From: Dictyobacter arantiisoli
Lineage (GTDB): Bacteria > Chloroflexota > Ktedonobacteria > Ktedonobacterales > Ktedonobacteraceae
Direction of reading: 5' to 3'
Assembly: GCF_008326305.1 (NCBI RefSeq)
Contig: NZ_BIXY01000047.1
Location: 1-54,626, forward strand
Length of the DNA stretch: 54,626 nucleotides
Shown here: one piece after another, positions 25,528-36,000 of the stretch
Numbering within the stretch: the stretch's first letter is position 1
Layout of the letters: every line of letters begins with the position of its first letter
Notes under the pieces: model-generated
Seen by the model: only the letters and a program-made list of their open reading frames with translations
Told to the model about the DNA's origin: nothing
The model's database searches: none
Made by a program: the position numbers and the translations under genes

Positions 25528-27059
25528 GTGAATTTTCCCCAGAAGAACAGGCCTTTCTCGATGAGGCCTATCAACGCCTGCGCACCACGCGCACAACCTT
25601 TACCGACAAAGAGGCCCTGCAACCCGCCTTTGACGAAGGCTACGATCTCGACATGCTCCACGATCCCCGCTTCGCCAGAGCGGAACTCAAGCAAGGCGAC
25701 ATCCCACCTCATTATCGCCTGGCAGAACACATCCTTGCCAACACCCGCCTCCTCAATGAATTACAGGCAGGAACATGGGATGGCAACAACCTAACCACCA
25801 AACTCGCGGAACTCGACACTGAAATAGAGCCAGCTCAGGATGGGGAAAGACAGCAGCATCACATCTTCTATCCACACGATCCCCGTATCTTTCAAAACCG
25901 TCAGGGAGCCTGGGAAGCGCACGGAGAACGTCAAATCACAGTGCCCTTAGATCTCACAACAACACTGGATACCCTGCTAGCAGGGCTAAAAAAGCGCTGG
26001 TTACAGATCAACACCCCCCTGACCATCAACCGTATCATCGAACTGCTCAGAGACCAGGGCTGGAAACAGAGTGAGCGTCCAAATGCCGCTCGCTATATCC
26101 GGGCCTGGCTCTTATCCACCAGCCAATTCCAACGCGTAAACCAGGACTACTGGATACCCCTGGAACTGCTGCCCCCTGAAATCCAACACACCCGCCTACA
26201 AGTACAGCCACTGCGCACACCTGATCAACCACAAGAACCAGAGCAAGCAGGAAATATTACTGATCCGACAGGAGAGCAAAGTACACCAACCAGCCAGCGC
26301 CCATCATACGCAGAAACATTGATTGTCAAAGGCACCGCAACAAAATCCCATGTCAGTTGGACAACCTATTTGCGAACCAGCAATCTCAATGAAGGCTTCC
26401 TGGCTGTTCCCAAAGCCATGCAGGTCATCTATCCGCCTCAGTTTCCCGGAGAGAGCACTCAGGCCGTCATACGTGGCAGATGGTACACCGACAATACCAT
26501 GCTCTGGATCTGGCTCGACCGCGTCCAGCATCGTCTCTACGGACCCGACCTGCTCGACAAATTCTTCGACCAGGACACCGGCGATAAGCTCCGCATTGAA
26601 TGGCAGGCAGACGAAATTACATTGCACCTGGCAGGCCATAGCGACGAAATCCAGCAGGAAGAAACGCGCCTGATCGACATAGAAGAACTCAAACAGTTAC
26701 GCCTGGGCATAGGCGAAAACTACCGTCAAACCATACAAGCAATATTAGCAGCAGCGCCCCAGGGGCTCCTATTTCGTGAGCTAGTCAGGATAGTAAGCGA
26801 GCGACAACAGCATCCCGTCTCATCCCGCAGCATACGCGCCCTACTCGCAGCAGGAACATTCCTACATCACCAGGGACGCTGGTACGCAGCACCAAACGAC
26901 AAAGACAGCGCCCGAGCACTGCGCGCAACCCTGATTGAAACACTGGTACCGCCAGAGCAAAGCACCCACGCCACCCATAGCGAATATGTACACACAAGAG
27001 TCAACGCCATCTATCAACGCCTGACAGAAATCACCCAACTACTACGGGACAGCGTTTGA
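25524..27059 (+). CDS. Partner of the DinG-RecQ fusion (511 aa, unknown function)
   Basis: The gene starts with GTG inside the stop region of the helicase gene (GTGA overlap), so the two proteins are almost certainly made together. No family is recognised. The first 120 residues are acidic and helical. A segment at about 165-215 (LTINRIIELLRDQGWKQ to NQDYWIPLELLP) and another at about 410-465 (GLLFRELVRIVSERQQHPVS to HHQGRWYAAP) have the pattern of winged-helix domains. A proline-rich linker lies near 230-265. The protein could be a DNA-binding or specificity subunit for the helicase. No catalytic motif is visible. Confidence 0.75.
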   Translation: MSEFSPEEQAFLDEAYQRLRTTRTTFTDKEALQPAFDEGYDLDMLHDPRFARAELKQGDIPPHYRLAEHILANTRLLNELQAGTWDGNNLTTKLAELDTEIEPAQDGERQQHHIFYPHDPRIFQNRQGAWEAHGERQITVPLDLTTTLDTLLAGLKKRWLQINTPLTINRIIELLRDQGWKQSERPNAARYIRAWLLSTSQFQRVNQDYWIPLELLPPEIQHTRLQVQPLRTPDQPQEPEQAGNITDPTGEQSTPTSQRPSYAETLIVKGTATKSHVSWTTYLRTSNLNEGFLAVPKAMQVIYPPQFPGESTQAVIRGRWYTDNTMLWIWLDRVQHRLYGPDLLDKFFDQDTGDKLRIEWQADEITLHLAGHSDEIQQEETRLIDIEELKQLRLGIGENYRQTIQAILAAAPQGLLFRELVRIVSERQQHPVSSRSIRALLAAGTFLHHQGRWYAAPNDKDSARALRATLIETLVPPEQSTHATHSEYVHTRVNAIYQRLTEITQLLRDSV

Positions 27060-27434
27060 CAGCGAGCGTTAGCATCTCAAACGCAAAGTTATTGATAGCC
27101 AAATAACAATATAACCAGCACACCAGCAATGCCAAAGCAGAGCCAGCCAGGTATTTGATAGAACAACTTCCTCTCAGGAACATACAGAGCATGGAAAACC
27201 GACGCAACAACCAGAGCGTTGCTTTTTAGGCGTGAAAGGCCATAATTGGATTGGACTGTTGGGGAGGTCTTCACGTACGCTCTCGAGGAGAGAGCTACCA
27301 TGCGGCGTGCGTATTTTTTGAGCTCATCCAGGACTGCTGGGACGAAGTCAGTAGCCTGAGAGAAGATACTATCATATGGTAAAATGCTAACGTTACATGT
27401 ATCATTAAAACACAGCCATAAAAAGGAGTGCTAC
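27060..27434. other. Intergenic region after the helicase operon
   Basis: No confident gene. A minus-strand frame (27089-27301) ends with a hydrophobic stretch, GWLCFGIAGVLVILLFGY, that could be a membrane anchor of a short protein. Start, ribosome binding site and homology are all unsupported. The segment just before 27435 carries the AAAAGGAGTGCTAC ribosome binding site of the next gene. Confidence 0.3.
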
Positions 27435-27980
27435 ATGCATAAGCTGTCCTTGTTTTCAAACAAAAGATGCTCATTTTGCTCTTCACGCCGCATTTTTTTG
27501 ATAAATGCGGGTATGGTGGGGATTGGGGCGAGTCTCTTGTCAGGGTTTGAGATTACTCATGTGCATGCATCTACAAATACAAGCTCCTTGGATGGAATCA
27601 TAGAGAACGATAAGAGTGCCCTTGGCTTTTTACGCACTTGCATAGATAAACGTTTTGTGGCTGGCTCACGAATGGCATTTGAGCAAGCAACGCAACTGAA
27701 GGGAACTAACTACTGGCACGAGTCCTATGCGGGTGGCTCAGCGCTTCCCCCACCAAATACAATCAGCGAGGATTACTCAGTAGAACATGGCGCGACTATC
27801 CTGGGCTGGCAAGCTCATATTAATGGTTGTGGTGGACAACCAGGCGTTAGCGACCAGGAGATTACAGCACGATTAGATAGCGTAATTGCCGAAAAAGTCA
27901 AGAAGTATCCAAATTTGCGGCATTTTCGTATTCTTGCATCGCTGAATGGTATAGATATCAAAGAAGTATTTCCATCATAA
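27435..27980 (+). CDS. Secreted protein with twin-arginine-type signal (181 aa)
   Basis: The ATG at 27435 is chosen over the upstream 27384 because AAAAGGAG lies eight bases before it. The N-terminus contains SSRRIFLINAGMVGIGASLL, which fits the twin-arginine pattern S-R-R-x-F-L followed by a hydrophobic core. A likely cleavage region lies near HVHAST. The mature part of about 145 residues has no domain I recognise. It contains a Cys in LRTCIDKRF, one in HINGCGGQPG, and a segment SVEHGATILGWQAHINGC. It could be an extracellular binding or small enzyme domain. It stands alone between the helicase operon and the polyketide cluster. Confidence 0.7.
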   Translation: MHKLSLFSNKRCSFCSSRRIFLINAGMVGIGASLLSGFEITHVHASTNTSSLDGIIENDKSALGFLRTCIDKRFVAGSRMAFEQATQLKGTNYWHESYAGGSALPPPNTISEDYSVEHGATILGWQAHINGCGGQPGVSDQEITARLDSVIAEKVKKYPNLRHFRILASLNGIDIKEVFPS

Positions 27981-28582
27981 TTTCTCGTTCTTTAAGCAGT
28001 ATTGTACGCCAGGACAGCCAGCTGTAAGGGTAAGCTGGATCGTCGATGGTCCGGGCGGCAGTGGTCATTGCAAAGCTCCTTCTTTGGATGCTACGAGCAG
28101 TTAGCAACACAGCGTCATGCTCGTTCAATGTTCTATAATCGAACAAGCAATCCGATAATAGGTACACTACTCTGTGTACATGATCTATGAGAGAATGTCA
28201 AGGTTATCCAGGCGCAACACGAGAGAATCAAGGAAGCAATTCGAAATCCAACAAATCGTCTATATATGTACATTCATTGATATATAGAGCTCCCTCAAGC
28301 AGTAGTTATATTTTACCTCAAATACATTGCCACGCCATAAATACCTGATAGTGCTTACATAAATACAATAGCCTTTTATGGTTACGCACTTCTTTTTAGA
28401 GAAAAAATGTGAGTAAAATAAATATATATAAATATCAACCCATTGTACCTCTATATATTTAACCTTCTTTTAATGTGAAGAACACCCTGGCAAATTCGAT
28501 ATCACGCACCTGTCAGAATTTTTTCACAAATGAATACAGGAGTAGTGGTATTCAGTCCTGGCTCGATAAAGGAGTATAACTG
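27981..28582. promoter_or_regulatory. 600-bp AT-rich leader of the polyketide/fatty-acid synthase operon
   Basis: No reading frame here looks genuine. Base composition changes to strongly AT-rich from about 28250, with runs such as ATATATAAATAT and CTATATATTTAACC. This is consistent with a promoter region for the four-gene operon that starts at 28583. The ribosome binding site is AAAGGAG at about 28569. No operator dyad stands out. Confidence 0.4.
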
Positions 28583-30592
28583 ATGAACAGTCATCATGTG
28601 GCAGTTCTTTTTCCTGGACAAGGTGCCTTTTATAAGGACGTACTGAGCACTTCCTATGACAAGTATCCGCAAGTTGCAAGTGTCTTTGTAGATATTGATG
28701 CAATAACCATTCGTGAACTCGGCATCACCATATCTGACGTCCTTTTCGGCTCTGAACAAGCAGAGATAGAAGATTTGCTGACGCAATCATCCTCTGTATT
28801 ACAGATGGCAATCTATGGTATAGATGTGGCTGTATACAAAATCCTGGAAGCTCATGGGCTTAATCCAGAGGTATTGATTGGGCATAGTTTTGGCGAAATC
28901 GCGGCCCTGGTCAGTGCGGGAGCCTTTTCTGTGATGGAAGGGGCACAAATTGTTTGTCAGCGAGTGAAAGCCTTAGAGCGCCTGGCATCTTCCAGTGGAT
29001 ATATGGCAGCCCTACAGATAGACGCCTCGCGCACGCAGAAGTTATTGGAGTTGATAGGAGATCACAATCTGGCCTTAGCGGTGGAAAATCATCAGGAGCA
29101 GACAGTCGTCTCTGGTACCAACAAACTGATGGACAGAGTCAAAGATATCGCAGCAATCTTGCATATCCCATTTATAAAAATCAATTCGCCATATCCCTTT
29201 CACAGCCGTCTGCTCCAGCCGGTGGTAGCTGAATTCGCCGCCAACATTCGCCACCTGACGCAGCGACCATTGCAGGTCCCAGTATTTTCACCAATTTTAC
29301 AGCGCTACTATAAAGATGATGACATGTTGACTGAATATCTGGCTCAACATCTTATTTTACCAGTGAAGTTTCTAAGTTCAATTCAATATCTTTATAGCGA
29401 AGGCATTCAGGTATTTGTCGAAAGTGGAGCCAGGGGTACGCTGGGTAAACTTGTCAAGGAAATCATCAACACCGATCAGGTAAGCACTGTGACCTGCCTT
29501 GATCCAAAATTAGATGATCTCCAGTCATTGGATCACGCTCTCACTATTCTCGATAGCCAGGGTCTGGTAACTAAAGTGCTCCCCACGCCCGGTGGTCAGG
29601 GGCTGCTACAGAAAATGACAAACTTTAATCTGGCTGATTTCCTACCTGAGGCTGATCCAGAACTGTTTAATGCTTTCTGGAGTGAGCAGAGGAACCAACT
29701 GTTTTCACATGTTCTTTTACATATCAAGCAAGAGTTCGAAACCTTTCAACAGAAGCGGAATGGCTCGACGTTGCCATTGAGAACACAACCCGAAATCGTG
29801 ATTACCGAGCAACTCGCGCATAGCCAGAAAAGCGAGCCACTGATGGACGCTGCTGCTTCCCCCCAGCACCAGCCCCAGACAGTAAGCGACCAGCAATCCT
29901 TCAGTCGCGCAACGCTATTTCAAGAGCTACGTACGATATATGCCAACGCACTGGAATATCCTGAAGAGGTCTTTAGCGATGAAGTCTCCCTGGAAGCTGA
30001 CCTGGGCATTGACTCTCTTAAACAAACAGAATTGCTCACACGTATTGGTGAGCACTATCATTTACCGCCACGTCCAGCCAATTTCCGCTTGAGCCAGTAT
30101 GACACCATGGGCAAAGTTGTTGACTATACCTTCTCGCTGCTTCAACAAGGGATTAAACATTCCAGAACTGTACTCATGAGCTCTTTCTTGCCGCCCAGAA
30201 CACAGGCAGACATTCCCAGCACTGAAACACACATACGTAGACAGAAAAGCGAGCCACTGATGGACGCTGCTGCTTCCCCCCAGCACCAGCCCCAGACAGT
30301 AAGCGACCAGCAATCCTTCAGTCGCGCAACGCTGTTTCAAGAGCTACGTACGATATATGCCAACGCGCTGGAATATCCTGAAGAGGTCTTTAGCGATGAA
30401 GTCTCCCTGGAAGCTGACCTGGGCATTGACTCTCTTAAACAAACAGAATTGCTCACACGTATTGGTGAGCACTATCATTTACCGCCACGTCCAGCCAATT
30501 TCCGCTTGAGCCAGTATGACACCATGGGCAAAGTTGTTGACTATGTGTGGAACGCCCTCAAGCAAACAACCATGGTGAAAGCTTCTCGGTAG
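28583..30592 (+). CDS. Polyketide/fatty-acid synthase subunit: acyltransferase and two ACP domains
   Basis: This 669-residue protein begins with a FabD-like acyltransferase (residues 5-320) with FPGQGAFY, the nucleophile Ser in GHSFGE near residue 100 and the later His in PYPFHSRL. It loads malonyl or similar units. Two acyl-carrier domains follow near 445-515 and 585-655. Each has LGIDSLKQTELL, whose Ser takes the phosphopantetheine arm. The two ACP segments are almost identical in DNA (29825-30127 and 30242-30544), so the doubling is recent. Tandem ACPs are typical of PUFA synthases and some iterative systems, where they raise yield. This gene opens an operon that supplies the other activities (KS, ER, KR, DH). 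No thioesterase or phosphopantetheinyl transferase is seen. Confidence 0.88.
   Translation: MNSHHVAVLFPGQGAFYKDVLSTSYDKYPQVASVFVDIDAITIRELGITISDVLFGSEQAEIEDLLTQSSSVLQMAIYGIDVAVYKILEAHGLNPEVLIGHSFGEIAALVSAGAFSVMEGAQIVCQRVKALERLASSSGYMAALQIDASRTQKLLELIGDHNLALAVENHQEQTVVSGTNKLMDRVKDIAAILHIPFIKINSPYPFHSRLLQPVVAEFAANIRHLTQRPLQVPVFSPILQRYYKDDDMLTEYLAQHLILPVKFLSSIQYLYSEGIQVFVESGARGTLGKLVKEIINTDQVSTVTCLDPKLDDLQSLDHALTILDSQGLVTKVLPTPGGQGLLQKMTNFNLADFLPEADPELFNAFWSEQRNQLFSHVLLHIKQEFETFQQKRNGSTLPLRTQPEIVITEQLAHSQKSEPLMDAAASPQHQPQTVSDQQSFSRATLFQELRTIYANALEYPEEVFSDEVSLEADLGIDSLKQTELLTRIGEHYHLPPRPANFRLSQYDTMGKVVDYTFSLLQQGIKHSRTVLMSSFLPPRTQADIPSTETHIRRQKSEPLMDAAASPQHQPQTVSDQQSFSRATLFQELRTIYANALEYPEEVFSDEVSLEADLGIDSLKQTELLTRIGEHYHLPPRPANFRLSQYDTMGKVVDYVWNALKQTTMVKASR
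29825..30127 (+). repeat. ACP-encoding direct repeat, copy 1
   Basis: This 303-bp segment matches 30242-30544 with only two differences found by eye (in CGCTATTTC and ACGCACTGG). The offset of 417 bp keeps the frame. It covers a Gln/Pro-rich linker and one complete ACP domain. Confidence 0.9.
30242..30544 (+). repeat. ACP-encoding direct repeat, copy 2
   Basis: This is the second copy of the 303-bp ACP unit. The two copies are separated by about 114 bp of unrelated linker. Such similarity makes unequal recombination, with gain or loss of an ACP, likely. Confidence 0.9.
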
Positions 30593-30639
30593 ATAACATT
30601 CACACGTGCTTAGATACCTACTTGATAGAAAGAATACTC

Positions 30640-33042
30640 GTGAACAATTTTGAAGGGAAACTGGTTCTTGTAACCGGTGGAGCTAAAGGTATTGGCAAAA
30701 TTATTGCCAGAGAGTTTGCTGTCCAGGGAGCCCATATTCTGCTCAATTTTTTCCATTCGCTTGAAGCTGCGAAACAGACAAAAGCAGAGTTAGAGCAGAT
30801 GGGCGCGCAAGTGGATCTGTTGCGGGCCTCGGTCGCTAAGAAAATCCAGCTTGAGCGAATGTTTCAAGAGATCAAAGACACCTATGGTTACCTGGATGTG
30901 CTTGTAAATAATGCCGCCGATGGTGCGTTGTTTCCAACAAATGACATTGCAGAAGAACATCTTGATCGAGCGTTCAATAGCATGTTGAAAGGGAGCCTCT
31001 GGTGCTCCCAGTTAGCGGCGCCTCTGATGGAAAAGCGTGGTGGTGGAGCGATTGTCAATATGTCCTCCATTGGTTCTCCGATGGTTATCGCAAACTACCT
31101 GGCATGTGGCCCGATCAAAGCAAGTGTTGAAGCCCTGACACGCTATCTGGCAGTTGAGTTTGCACCGCTTAATATTCGTGTCAATACGGCATCAGGTGGA
31201 CTTATTGACAGTCCAGTCATAGAGCACTTTCCACGTACGCAAGAATTACAACAAGTTGTCAAAGACGCGACACCGCTTGGGCGCCTGGGACAACCCGAAG
31301 ACCTTGCCAGGGTCGTTTCGTTCCTGGCCTCAGATCAATCTCGCTGGGTAACTGGACAAGTTATTCTGGCTGACGGTGGATTATCCCTTGGTAGCGTGTT
31401 ACTGGCTCCTCCATCTCAAACGGTCAGGGAAATACCAGTGCAGGCGCAGAAAACACAACCTGCCGAAGTGACAGCGGATCAAGCCATAACTGCTACAACA
31501 TCTTCTCATAAAACAGTCCCGCTATCTTTATCAGATCAACCTGAAACGAGAGAAAATTTCAAGGCCGCGACAGAGAGAACGTCAATCGCAGCTCAGGAAT
31601 ACGTGAACGTGAATAGTGCTCCAGGTAGCCATAGCGAGCAACCTGATACTGACGATGATGATATCGTAGTAGTAGGTATGGGTGTGACCGTTGCAGGAGC
31701 GAATAACCCGGAAGAGTTCTGGCGTGTAATGGTAGATGGGCCAGAGCTCTTTAGCAAAGCGGCTAACAATCGCTGGGATAATAGTCTCTTTTATTCAGCT
31801 GACCCGGCTGCTGAAGACAAAACTTACCAGGATGCCTTTGCATTTATCACAAATCTTTCTTCCAGGTCAGCATTGGAACAAGATACGCAACAATCCAATG
31901 ATGAATTGACAACGCTGTGGCTACGCCATGCTTTGCAACAGGCACTAGAGAACGTCAAAACACAAGAAAATGACACATACTCATTCGTAATCGGGTATAC
32001 GGCTGATGGTAATCAACATCTCGATGAAGCCTCTGTGATCGCGGGTGCCACCTACCGTTTAGGTGAACAACTCAAGCAGTTACCTGGTTCTAGCGCTGAA
32101 AAACAAAGCTTGTTTGAAGAGATCAAAGCAACGTTAGAGCAGCGCTATAGACACGGCATGACCGAAGTCACACGCTTTTTACCACATAATGTAGGTTACA
32201 ATGCGATGCATGGTATCTTACCTGCAGATACCGAACTGCAGATAGTAGATACAGCCTGTTCTTCATCGCTCTATGCGATGGATATTGGCATCAAAGGGCT
32301 TTTAATGGGGAAACAAGACATCGCAGTGTGTGGTGGTGCGTTTGCTCTTACACCACGTAATTCCATTCTATTTGCCAAATTGCATGGTTTATCGGTGGGT
32401 GGTCAGGGTCGATCTTTAGATAAGAACAGCGATGGGGTGCTTTTTGCTGACGGAGCGGGTGTGGTCGTGCTGAAGAAGAAAAAAAAGGCGCTTGAAGACG
32501 GTGATCACATATTTGCGGTACTAAAGGCGCTTGGGTCATCCTCAGATGGGAAAGGGAAAGCCATTTATGCTCCTAACTCAGCGGGGCAGGCACTGGCTAT
32601 TGAGCGCGCGATCAACCAACCACAAACGCATGTTGAGAATATCGACTGGATCGTCGCACATGCCACTGGAACAACAGCGGGAGATCTAGCCGAGTTTACC
32701 ACGCTGCGTGAGACAATCATCCCTGATCATCCAATCTATGTTACCTCAAATAAATCCTTGATCGGACACACAGGCTGGGCGGCCGGGGTCATCTCACTAA
32801 TCGAAGTGATCCTGGGACTGGAGAAAGAACTTATTCCTCCCCAGTATAAATTTACGGCCCCCCCTGACAGTTTCCAAATTGAAACGACGCAATTAAGGAT
32901 TCCTACCACTGCTGTACCCTGGCCCGCGCAAGCAGATCGCGTGCGCGCAGCAACTGTCTCAAGTTTTGGTTTTGGTGGTACTAACGCCCATCTCGTTGTT
33001 GAAGAATATAGAGAGGAAGCACATGCTTCACGAAAAGCATAA
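30640..33042 (+). CDS. Fused FabL-like enoyl reductase and ketosynthase
   Basis: Residues 1-250 form a short-chain dehydrogenase whose wording (TGGAKGIGK, VNNAADGALFP, ASGGLIDSPV, ADGGLSL) is closest to the FabL type of enoyl-ACP reductase, with an NADPH site at the N-terminus. After a linker of about 90 residues comes a beta-ketoacyl synthase (about 345-790). The active Cys is in DTACSSSLY near 539, with His in HATGT near 675 and GHTGWAAG near 709, all present. A C-terminal FGFGGTNAH completes the fold. The GTG at 30640 is preferred as start because it directly precedes the SDR domain. An upstream GTG at 30547, overlapping the previous gene, also keeps the frame. The SDR-type ER fused to a KS is unusual, since PUFA synthases use a separate flavin ER. 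Confidence 0.82.
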   Translation: MNNFEGKLVLVTGGAKGIGKIIAREFAVQGAHILLNFFHSLEAAKQTKAELEQMGAQVDLLRASVAKKIQLERMFQEIKDTYGYLDVLVNNAADGALFPTNDIAEEHLDRAFNSMLKGSLWCSQLAAPLMEKRGGGAIVNMSSIGSPMVIANYLACGPIKASVEALTRYLAVEFAPLNIRVNTASGGLIDSPVIEHFPRTQELQQVVKDATPLGRLGQPEDLARVVSFLASDQSRWVTGQVILADGGLSLGSVLLAPPSQTVREIPVQAQKTQPAEVTADQAITATTSSHKTVPLSLSDQPETRENFKAATERTSIAAQEYVNVNSAPGSHSEQPDTDDDDIVVVGMGVTVAGANNPEEFWRVMVDGPELFSKAANNRWDNSLFYSADPAAEDKTYQDAFAFITNLSSRSALEQDTQQSNDELTTLWLRHALQQALENVKTQENDTYSFVIGYTADGNQHLDEASVIAGATYRLGEQLKQLPGSSAEKQSLFEEIKATLEQRYRHGMTEVTRFLPHNVGYNAMHGILPADTELQIVDTACSSSLYAMDIGIKGLLMGKQDIAVCGGAFALTPRNSILFAKLHGLSVGGQGRSLDKNSDGVLFADGAGVVVLKKKKKALEDGDHIFAVLKALGSSSDGKGKAIYAPNSAGQALAIERAINQPQTHVENIDWIVAHATGTTAGDLAEFTTLRETIIPDHPIYVTSNKSLIGHTGWAAGVISLIEVILGLEKELIPPQYKFTAPPDSFQIETTQLRIPTTAVPWPAQADRVRAATVSSFGFGGTNAHLVVEEYREEAHASRKA

Positions 33043-36000
33043 AAAAGATTATAAAGAACAGATTGTGATTGTAGGGTGGTCAACGCATATTCCAGGCCTG
33101 GCTTCTCGTGAAATTTTGCTCGACTGGATAGATGGGAAACGTCAAGGGCCGGAGCAATCCTTTGGCGACTATTATCCACAGCCACCTTTCGAGAAAGTGC
33201 GCATGCCTTCCAGTACCATACGTACGATTGATAGATGCCAGTTGATGATATTGGAATGTGCTCATAGTCTGCGGCAGCAGATCAACAACTTCTGGGATGC
33301 GAGTCGCCGTCAAACAGGAGTTTTTGTTGGACATATGGGCATCACGCGCAATGCCGTACTCTATAATAACCGCGTCTATCTGGACGATATCAAACGTACC
33401 TTGTACAGCAATCCAAAGCTTTCCGATTCAGCACTGATGGCAACCTTATTTGAACAGTTCGAGCAAGAAGTCAAGCGACTGGTGCCAGCAGCCAATGAGG
33501 ACTCAAATCCTGGCGAGATGCCGAATATTATTCCAGCCAGGGTCGCCAATTATTTTGATCTCAAGGGACCCAATATGACTCTGGATACGGGGTTCTCTTC
33601 AATGCTCTCAGCCTTTGAGGTAGCCTGTCGCTACTTGCAGGCGCAAGAATTAGAACTTGCACTCGTTGGAGGCATTAATGGCAATAGTACTCCAGAAATG
33701 CGCTATTTATTACACACATTGACTGGTCCAACCAATCCGATGCCTGCCGAAGGAGCCTTTCTGTTTGCGCTAACGACCCAAACGCTGGCGCAAAAAGCAG
33801 ACCTGCCCATTCTTGGTTATGTAAACGATTGTACCATCAGTGCTCATGCCTCAACTGACCCATCATCGGTGTTATGCGGCAGCGCCTCGACCAATACATA
33901 TAATTATCTGGGAGCAGAAGGGGCGCTCGCGATCGTACAAGCATTGCATAAAGGTGCAAATGAGAAGATAACCATTACCTGCCACAATGCAATAGATATG
34001 CCCATCGTTAATCTCACACTCACTGTGCCTGGTACAAATACATCCCATGGCGAGACAATCCCGCTCCCTCCTCGGTTCTTACAGGACCAGGAATATGAAC
34101 CAGGTAAAACATTACAAATACAGCGCTATATTCATGAGATGGAAGAGTTACCTATAGAGCAGATACGTCCTTCCATGGCGTTCCTGCCCGAACGCTGCAT
34201 ACTATTGACTGATCAGCCCGCCCTGCTAGAACAACTTACCAATATTCCGACGGATATGACGGTGTTATCGACCCGGCCGTTAGCCACTCCATCCCGCAAC
34301 TGGTTCTACTTACCGGACGTGACGCCAAAAGCAGTGCAACAATATATCAGCCAGCAGGGAACATTTACGCATGTGCGTGTGCTCACCGACCTGAATCTTT
34401 CCGCGCCCACACCAGCATGCCTGGCGGCATTACCCACCGCACTGGTTGCCTTGCATGATCTGACATTTCTGGTATTGCAGCAGTGCTACGAAGCGCTGAA
34501 AGAAGAGCAGAGTTCATGTATCGCGCTCTTTCTTAATGCGCTACCTGATAAGACTCCTCATCCATTTACTGGTCTCTTCGGTGGTCTGATTAAAAGTATC
34601 TATCATGAATTGCCTGGTTGTCTGATGTATGGATTGTTTACCGATACAATCCATATGCATAAAGGCATACAGCAAGCCGAGCAAGAGAGTACCGCAAGAC
34701 GCTTTTTACCGATTATTTTCTACCAGGGGAGAAGCCGAAAAACCACGCGTTTAAAGGATGCAATGATCAACCTGCCAGAGCAGACGCCAGCCCGATTAAA
34801 GAGTGACTCGGTCATTGTTGCGGTCGCAGGGGCGCGGGGCATCACAGCGGAACTACTCAAAGCTGTCGCGCAATACTTTCAGCCCCGGCTCTATTTAATC
34901 GGAAGTAATCCCATTGACCTGCACTCAGCGGAAATATTCGCAGGAAGCGATCCTGAGTTTGCGAAACAGCGATCGACCTATATTCGTCAGCAACAGGCAA
35001 GCAAGTCTGGCAAAAACGTATCTATGATCAATAAAGAGTTCCAGCTCTTGCTGAACGCGAGAATTGCACAGAGTAATATCACAGCCATGAGTGATTTTAG
35101 CGGAGCAGGAAAGGTACACTATCTGAGCTGTGATGTGACTGATCAGGATAAATTGACGGCTGTGATGAACCAGATCATACAGGCAGAAGGCCATATTGAT
35201 CTGCTGATTAATGCTGCTGGTCTGAATAGCTCAGCAAGCATTGAAATGAAGAACTTTGACGAATTTCGCAAGATCCGCGACGTCAAGATGCGCGGCTATC
35301 TCAATCTCAAGCACGCGCTACGTGATTGTCCACCACGGATGTGGTGTAACTTTGGTTCCTTACTGGGAGTTATGGGTCAGCCTGGAGAAGCGGACTACGC
35401 GGCAGGGAATTCCTTCTTGAGCAGTGCCGCTACTTACAGCCATCAGGTACTCAATGCTGACGAATTCACAATTGACTGGACGTTCTGGAAATCAATCGGC
35501 CTGGCAGCCAATCCCTTAACCAGGGCTTACCTGGAAAATTTTGAAGGGTATACCGCCCTGACAAATGAGGAGGGCATTCATCACTTTATTCGCGAAGTGA
35601 ATCAGCCAGCGCATGATCCTGCGCTTCTGCTTATGGGGGCCGCAGAAAAGCGGACGATCGAGGGCTATTTCCCCGGTTTCTTTAGCCAGCAGAACGAGCG
35701 GCAAAAGTCCAGCAGTTTCTATCTTGATAAAGTGTTAATGGTCCAGCCAGACGAAATGGTATTCGAGCATGTCTTCGATCTGACGAAAGAAGACTATTTA
35801 AACCATCATCGAGTGGATGGTCATGCCACGCTGCCCGGTACCTTCGTGACAGAGATCGCGGCAGAAGCGGCGGCACAATTAGTTCCTGATTGGCATGTAG
35901 TCGGCTTTGAAGATGCCATGTTCGGCTCTTTTCTGCGTGTCCCTCAGGAGAAAGCAGTGGCAAAAAAAATACACGCTCGCGTCATTGATCGCTCTGCTGA

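Noticed and set aside
27089-27301. Small membrane protein on the minus strand
   Set aside because: A hydrophobic stretch exists, but start codon context and homology are lacking, so it is only mentioned in the intergenic note.
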